Part shown: piece by piece, positions 59,483 to 64,000 of the stretch
How the letters are laid out: each line of letters starts with the position of its first letter
Position numbering within the stretch: the stretch's first letter is position 1
From: Adenanthera pavonina
Taxonomy: Eukaryota > Streptophyta > Magnoliopsida > Fabales > Fabaceae
Assembly (NCBI GenBank): GCA_026686845.1
Contig: JAIVEN010000014.1
Location: 28,108,001 to 28,172,000, forward strand
Direction of reading: 5' to 3'
DNA: 64,000 bases
Notes under the pieces: generated by a model
Seen by the model: the letters and a program-made list of their open reading frames with translations, nothing else
Told to the model about the DNA's origin: nothing
Database searches by the model: none
Program-made: the position numbers and the translations under genes

Positions 59483-61143
59483 TGTTAGTTAGGCCAACTT
59501 CCCAAGAGAGGGTGTGAATTGGGAAGATTAAAAATTTTCTGAAAAATATCAAAGAGATGAAGAATGCAATATATAATGGTAAAACAGAGTATAAATTAAT
59601 AATAGTGAAAGTAGCATAAAAGAGAAGACTCATAAATTTATCCTGGTTCGGTCTCTTCACTTGACTTATGTCCAGTCCCCAAGTCACCACTTGAGATTTT
59701 TCACTATTCTACAAGAATTCAGTGGATTTCTTGCAAATGTCACAGTACAACATTTATACTCTGTTTTCTAGAGCTTCTCTCAATCCCTTTCTGCACTTTC
59801 ACAAAGTGCTTCCTAATCCCTTGTGATATCCCCTCACAAGAAAATCTATCTTCCAGATGAAGATTAGATTGTTTACAAAGATTGAACTCTCTTAATTAGA
59901 GTAAATATGAAAGTTGAAGTACAAATATTGAAGTGTGAGAGTTTGAGGCTTTTTGTAAATAATTTGGCAGAGTTTCAATATATACACAGTTAAAATCATT
60001 ACCCACAACTTCAAATATTGTTATATTTATAGATTTAGGTCTCAAATGTCCGTTAGAGACAAAATCTATCCGTTGGAGAAGTTATCCAACGGTTACTTTG
60101 AAAAATTATCCGTTAACTAACCGCATTTAATGCTTCTGACATACTGAAATTCGAATTTCGGTTGGTCAACAGACGAATTTCACAGATACTGGAGGTTAAC
60201 AGCTTCAACATTGAAATATCGAAGTTCGTCTGTTCATGAAGCAAAATTCGAATTTTGAAACTTAGAAAATGTTTTCATATTGTGACATACGAATTTTCAA
60301 GTGGAAAGTTTTTCTGTTAAGTGTGAACAATGTTTTCAATTTGCTACAGTGCCTTAGAAATTTGAATTTTGGAACCCCAAAATTTGTCTGTCCGTAGCTA
60401 GTTTAAAAGGCTCAGTAGTTCATACAATTCAAAATTCAAATTTTCAAATGGTGAAGTTCGTCCGTTAGAGAGACCTCTTTTCAGACTTACTTTAACATTC
60501 GAATTTATAAACACTGTTATTCATATGTCAACATTTTATTGTAACAGACTCACAACCTTAGCTTCTGAAATTCAAATTTTCATGTTCAAAATTTGTTTGT
60601 CAGTGAGCAATTTTGAAACTCAATATAATCTTGATTTTAGATGAACTTTGACATTGTTTCAAACGAATTTCTTTAGTTTTCGTAAGTTGCATTTTATCTG
60701 AAATTCAAATTTTCAAAACTCAAAGTTTGTATGTTGCTTAAAACTTTTTTCAGATACTTATGAAAATTCAAATTTTGGAAAATCAAAATTCGTCTGTCAG
60801 AGAAGTATCTCTTCAGACTTATTCAGTTTTAACTCGAAATTCGAATTTCCAAAGCTAAAGTTCGAATTTACAACATGACAGTTCAATATAAACCTTTTAA
60901 ACTTCGTATGTTGGTGGGTGTTTTTCAAATAACTCATGATTTAACATAAGATCAAGGTTTTAAAACTTCTTTCCACCAAATTAAAGCCTTATACTTAAAA
61001 TAAAACAAAACTAAATATCCTACAACAAACTTTGCACAGATTTCTCCAGGATTTCTTCACTTGAACTCTTTGAGCACCTTTGATATTTTTATTCCAAGCT
61101 CTTGAGAGTTGATTTGAAATCATCAAAACTTCTTGATTCAACA
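59483..61143 (-). mobile_element. Solo LTR D, 1,661 bp
   Basis: Minus-strand start TGTTGAATCAAGAAG at 61143 and end GCCTAACTAACA at 59483. It is flanked by the perfect 5-bp duplication CTTTT (61148-61144 and 59482-59478). It is similar along its full length to LTRs A, B and C and carries the same motif array (about 60130-60900). No internal element sequence is present. Confidence 0.93.
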
Positions 61144-61148
61144 AAAAG

Positions 61149-61630
61149 TGTTTATAAAAATATTTAGGAATCACCCACCTTTCGTCAAAAGATTTGAACC
61201 TATACACTTATAAATTATAAGGTCTATATAACATTTGAATAAACTTTTATTACCAATTTAGCTTTACTTATGTATTTATTAGCACACATTGCAGGAAAAC
61301 TTCTCAAAAATTAGGTATTAGTTGGCCAAAAAAAATAGTTGTTATTATATATTTAATTTAAATATAAAAGAACCATGGGTGATGATTTTAAACGGAAGAT
61401 ATTTCTAGTAAATAAATTTGAAATTATTTTAAAAGGTTTAAATACTATTAATTTGCCCACTTACCCTATACCCTAAATTCTAAACCCAAGTAAAATGAAA
61501 AAAATTACAAAACATTGATTTAATCAATTGGTATATGTAAAAAGAAATTTTCATTTTACATTTTTTATTTATTAATTTAATCTTAATCAATTTAAGTTGA
61601 TTTAAAACTAATATGAAAGCATTATTATCT
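61149..61630. other. No feature recognised
   Basis: AT-rich intergenic DNA between solo LTR D and the next TIR element. No coding similarity and no repeat that I can define. Confidence 0.5.
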
Positions 61631-62055
61631 AGGGAAAATGACACTTAAGACCAAAATATTTAATTAATACCATTTTAAGATTAAAACATTTTAAAATGAT
61701 TAAAAAAACCATGATCTTCAACTAATCAAAATTTTAAATAAAAAATGACCTAAATACCCTTTTGTTAAAAAGTTTTACACTCAACTTCCCCAATTTTACA
61801 CTGGATACATTATAATCACAAAAAAATTTAATTGAAGAGCTCAATGTAAAACCAAGAAACTTAGTGTTAAATCATGAAACTTGAATAGTAAATCGCAAAA
61901 ATTGAGTGTTAAACTTTTTAACAAGGTCATTTAGATTATTTCCTATTTAAATTTTTAATCAGTTTGAGACCATGATCTCTTTCTATCATTTTAAAATGTT
62001 TTGATTTTAAAATAACATTAATTGAATATTTTGATCATAAAGTGTCATTTTCCCT
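61631..62055. mobile_element. TIR element, 425 bp, related to the 57952-59053 element
   Basis: The left end AGGGAAAATGACACTTAAGACC and right end AAAGTGTCATTTTCCCT are near-perfect inverted repeats. The TIRs extend about 70 bases (ATTTAATTAATACCATTTTAAGATT and complement; AAAACATTTTAAAATGATT on both arms). It is non-coding. The terminal 16 bases nearly match those of the larger element at 57952-59053, so both belong to one family. A 9-bp target duplication expected of MULEs was not clearly found. Confidence 0.8.
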
Positions 62056-63451
62056 TATATCTATAAGCCACAGTGAATTTACAGCTTCTTATCAATTAAT
62101 TTCAGATCCCTTTGAAAAGGAAGATGCTCCAAGTTAAAGTAAATGATCATACATGATGGCCAAAGTTAAAGCACATGCTGCAGTCGGGCATTATTAGACT
62201 CAATATGCAAATCTAGTTCTCATAGAACAAAATTGGTTGACTTTGGAAACCATTAAAACTCTTCTAAGGAACTCAATCTACAAAGCAAGGGGGAAAAAAG
62301 TTTAACCCAACCTAGTGTATATCTCACCAGATAGGTTATGCAAGGTTAACTAGTGGTCTAGTGTTTGAGTTCATTAGTGTTGTGTTAAATAATAGAGTTT
62401 TGCAGACAATCTATCTAAAAATCCCTATAAAGATTCAAATACATTCCCACATCATTAATCAATTCTCTAGAGTAACACTGACAAACAGTGGAACCCAGAG
62501 GGCTGAACTCTGTTAGGCTACATAAATAAACTTCCTTCTCTGTCAGCAGGAGGTTAAAAGTCCCAGGTTTCTCTTATACAAATTTTGTACAGACTAACAG
62601 AGAACAAACCAATGTATAATAACATTTCATACTAAGATTCTAACAAGTTCAGTACTTCCTTTACACAGCTTGAACTTGCAGTGGCAATTCAATGTTCTCG
62701 ATTTTTGCTACGCGCGGCCATCTGAACATAAAACAGAAGTACAAAAATATCTGGTTAGTGAGATCATGCAGAAATGTATAATATCTTTTGTTTATAACAG
62801 TTAATATGCAATTTGCTCCTACGAAACTTCTACCAAAGTAGTTCATATATTGAGAAGTAGACATTGAAAATCAAGAAAGTACAATTCTAATAATTTCCTC
62901 TTCATTTTCTGACTGCTTTCTTTATGTTTGGGTTTTTGGATCCATCAAAAACAAATGGACATACCCTCGTAAAAGAACAAAAATATTATGGCAACACAAT
63001 GCAGAATTGACAAAACATGTCTATAGTCTTAATTTAGGAAGAAAATCAGAGGTTTATCATATTGAAAACTAGATGAGAGAGCAGAGGATTTAACTTAGCT
63101 AGCAGCGGATGGCTCCAATGAATATCCATAATCTATAACCATCCATTCAAAATTGGACCCAAGTTCATCCTATCCATTATATCCATACTTTTAATGGATT
63201 GGATTGGGAATTAGAGGATCCGTTGTATAAATTTATGGATTATGGATAACCACTGTCATCCCCGGTTTTCATAATAGAAGGAGAGTGGATAGGTTTTAAA
63301 ATTTCCAACAACTACAAACTAGCTAAACTTCCTATTTTCAAGGCAGGGTATTTATCTTCAATAGATCAAACGAGCTAAAACACAATTTTTCATGTTATAA
63401 GTAGAGACGACTTATAAAAGACAAATAAGTAACCTCAATATATCACTTGCT
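62056..63451. other. SMC2 3' flank and intergenic DNA
   Basis: No separate gene recognised. On the minus strand a TTTATGTTCAG acceptor-like site at about 62715-62725 is followed by a short GC-richer stretch (to about 62590) that could be a 3' UTR exon of SMC2, but this is speculative. About 62290-62400 contains repeat-like sequence with no assignable family. Confidence 0.4.
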
Positions 63452-63562
63452 CTACTTAGCTGTAGCAGTTCGTTGAACAGTCGAGACACCATCCACAAAT
63501 TTTGTCCGCAAAAGAACATTGGCATTATTGAACATGCCTTCCTTCAGTGAAACCACAATAAA
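63452..63562 (-). CDS. SMC2: SMC2 (condensin subunit), last coding exon; gene continues past the right edge
   Basis: Read leftward from a TTTGCAG acceptor (exon starts 63562), 36 codons plus TAG encode a stretch containing [15 protein letters not shown] and [13 protein letters not shown]. This is the strongly conserved C-terminal end of SMC2 (plant CAP-E), following the Walker B/D-loop part of the ATPase head. SMC2 pairs with SMC4 in condensin I and II, which compact mitotic chromosomes. The preceding exon (head domain with Walker B) is not visible in 63563-64000, which reads as intron. The frame is clean and the similarity high, so the gene is probably intact beyond the window. Confidence 0.87.
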   Translation of the reverse strand, partial: FIVVSLKEGMFNNANVLLRTKFVDGVSTVQRTATAK

Positions 63563-64000
63563 CTGCAAACCAAGGAACATAAAAAGGCAAAGTTATGGCT
63601 TCCAGAGAGAGATGTTTCTAGTTACATGTAGTTGCATACTATTAATAAGAATCAACAACATCCACAGATCTGACGATGCATTACTGACTATTCTTTCCCT
63701 AAAGATCCTCCACTTGAGGTCACTGTCATATCTTATCACTACCACATTAATTTGAAGAATCTTCAAATGTTGCAAAATGAAGATATACAATCATTTGAAC
63801 TATTTTGAGTGCTTGGTAAGGGGAAAAAACTCGTTAAAGCTTCACAAGGACAGTTTGTGCTAAAGTGCAGCAAATTTCCGGAGAATAGACATTAAACCCC
63901 TGACAAGATTCTCTTTTGGTATAAATTCATCGTATAAATCTCAAGAAATTTATTGAACCTACAGTGAAAAGTAATTGTCTGAAATAAAGAAAAATAATAC
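63563..64000 (-). other. SMC2: SMC2 last intron (partial)
   Basis: No exon-like sequence for the expected SMC2 head domain is found here; the stretch is AT-rich with stops in all frames. It is inferred to be the intron before the final coding exon and to continue beyond the window. Confidence 0.55.

Noticed and set aside
61622..62064. 9-bp target duplication for the 425-bp TIR element
   Set aside because: The flanks TTATTATCT and TATATCTAT share only a short TATCT in shifted register, so no duplication can be claimed.
62661..62864. Separate small gene on the minus strand
   Set aside because: The similarity is only to a possible 3' UTR exon arrangement of SMC2. No protein family is recognised.

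Overview
This is a 64 kb piece of an AT-rich nuclear plant genome, almost certainly a eudicot. The evidence is intron-split genes with GT/AG borders, a TIR-type NBS-LRR resistance-gene relic (a class absent from grasses), a P-class PPR gene, plant Ty1/copia and Ty3/gypsy retroelements, and MITEs. Most of the window is transposon-derived or unannotatable AT-rich DNA. The species cannot be named from sequence alone.

Layout, left to right. 1-150: subterminal repeats like those of CACTA transposons. About 151-1628: an old Sirevirus-type copia LTR carrying a roughly 74-bp repeat array. 4690-7769: a broken PPR gene, split by a 1,660-bp solo LTR (4875-6534) and followed directly by a 2.77-kb LTR-like element (7776-10545). 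15707-28766, minus strand: a nearly complete but disabled copy of RFT1 (ER lipid-linked oligosaccharide translocation), with 13 recognisable coding exons. Its sixth intron holds an antisense, 5'-truncated Ty3/gypsy chromovirus (20731-24184) and a 205-bp tandem duplication. About 30.7-31.4 kb: an inverted-repeat element. 32755-34990: a TIR-NBS-LRR pseudogene. 37278-40085: an LTR fragment and a truncated copia element (5' LTR, primer-binding site, gag, protease). 40074-50944, minus strand: a decayed Sirevirus-like copia element with 5' LTR, primer-binding site, gag-pol and an extra ORF after pol; a solo LTR of its own family sits inside its reverse transcriptase. 51-52 kb: two small MITEs. 53782-54321: an intact gene for a DPH4/DNAJC24-type J protein of diphthamide synthesis. 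57952-62055: two related inverted-repeat elements and another 1,661-bp solo LTR. 63452-63562, minus strand: the last coding exon of condensin subunit SMC2, whose body lies beyond the right edge.

Only DPH4 and the SMC2 exon look functional. RFT1, PPR and TNL are relics with several independent lesions. The retroelements form a nested record: one Sirevirus family left four LTRs of about 1.64-1.66 kb; three are solo LTRs with perfect 5-bp target duplications (GTATT, AAAAG, CTTTT), in a PPR gene, in a sibling element and between genes.

I found no convincing new enzymatic or defence system. The strongest unexplained signals are the arrays of short palindromic motifs, different in each LTR group, and the combination of exon loss, a splice-site change and small indels in RFT1, next to a perfect 33-bp foldback.
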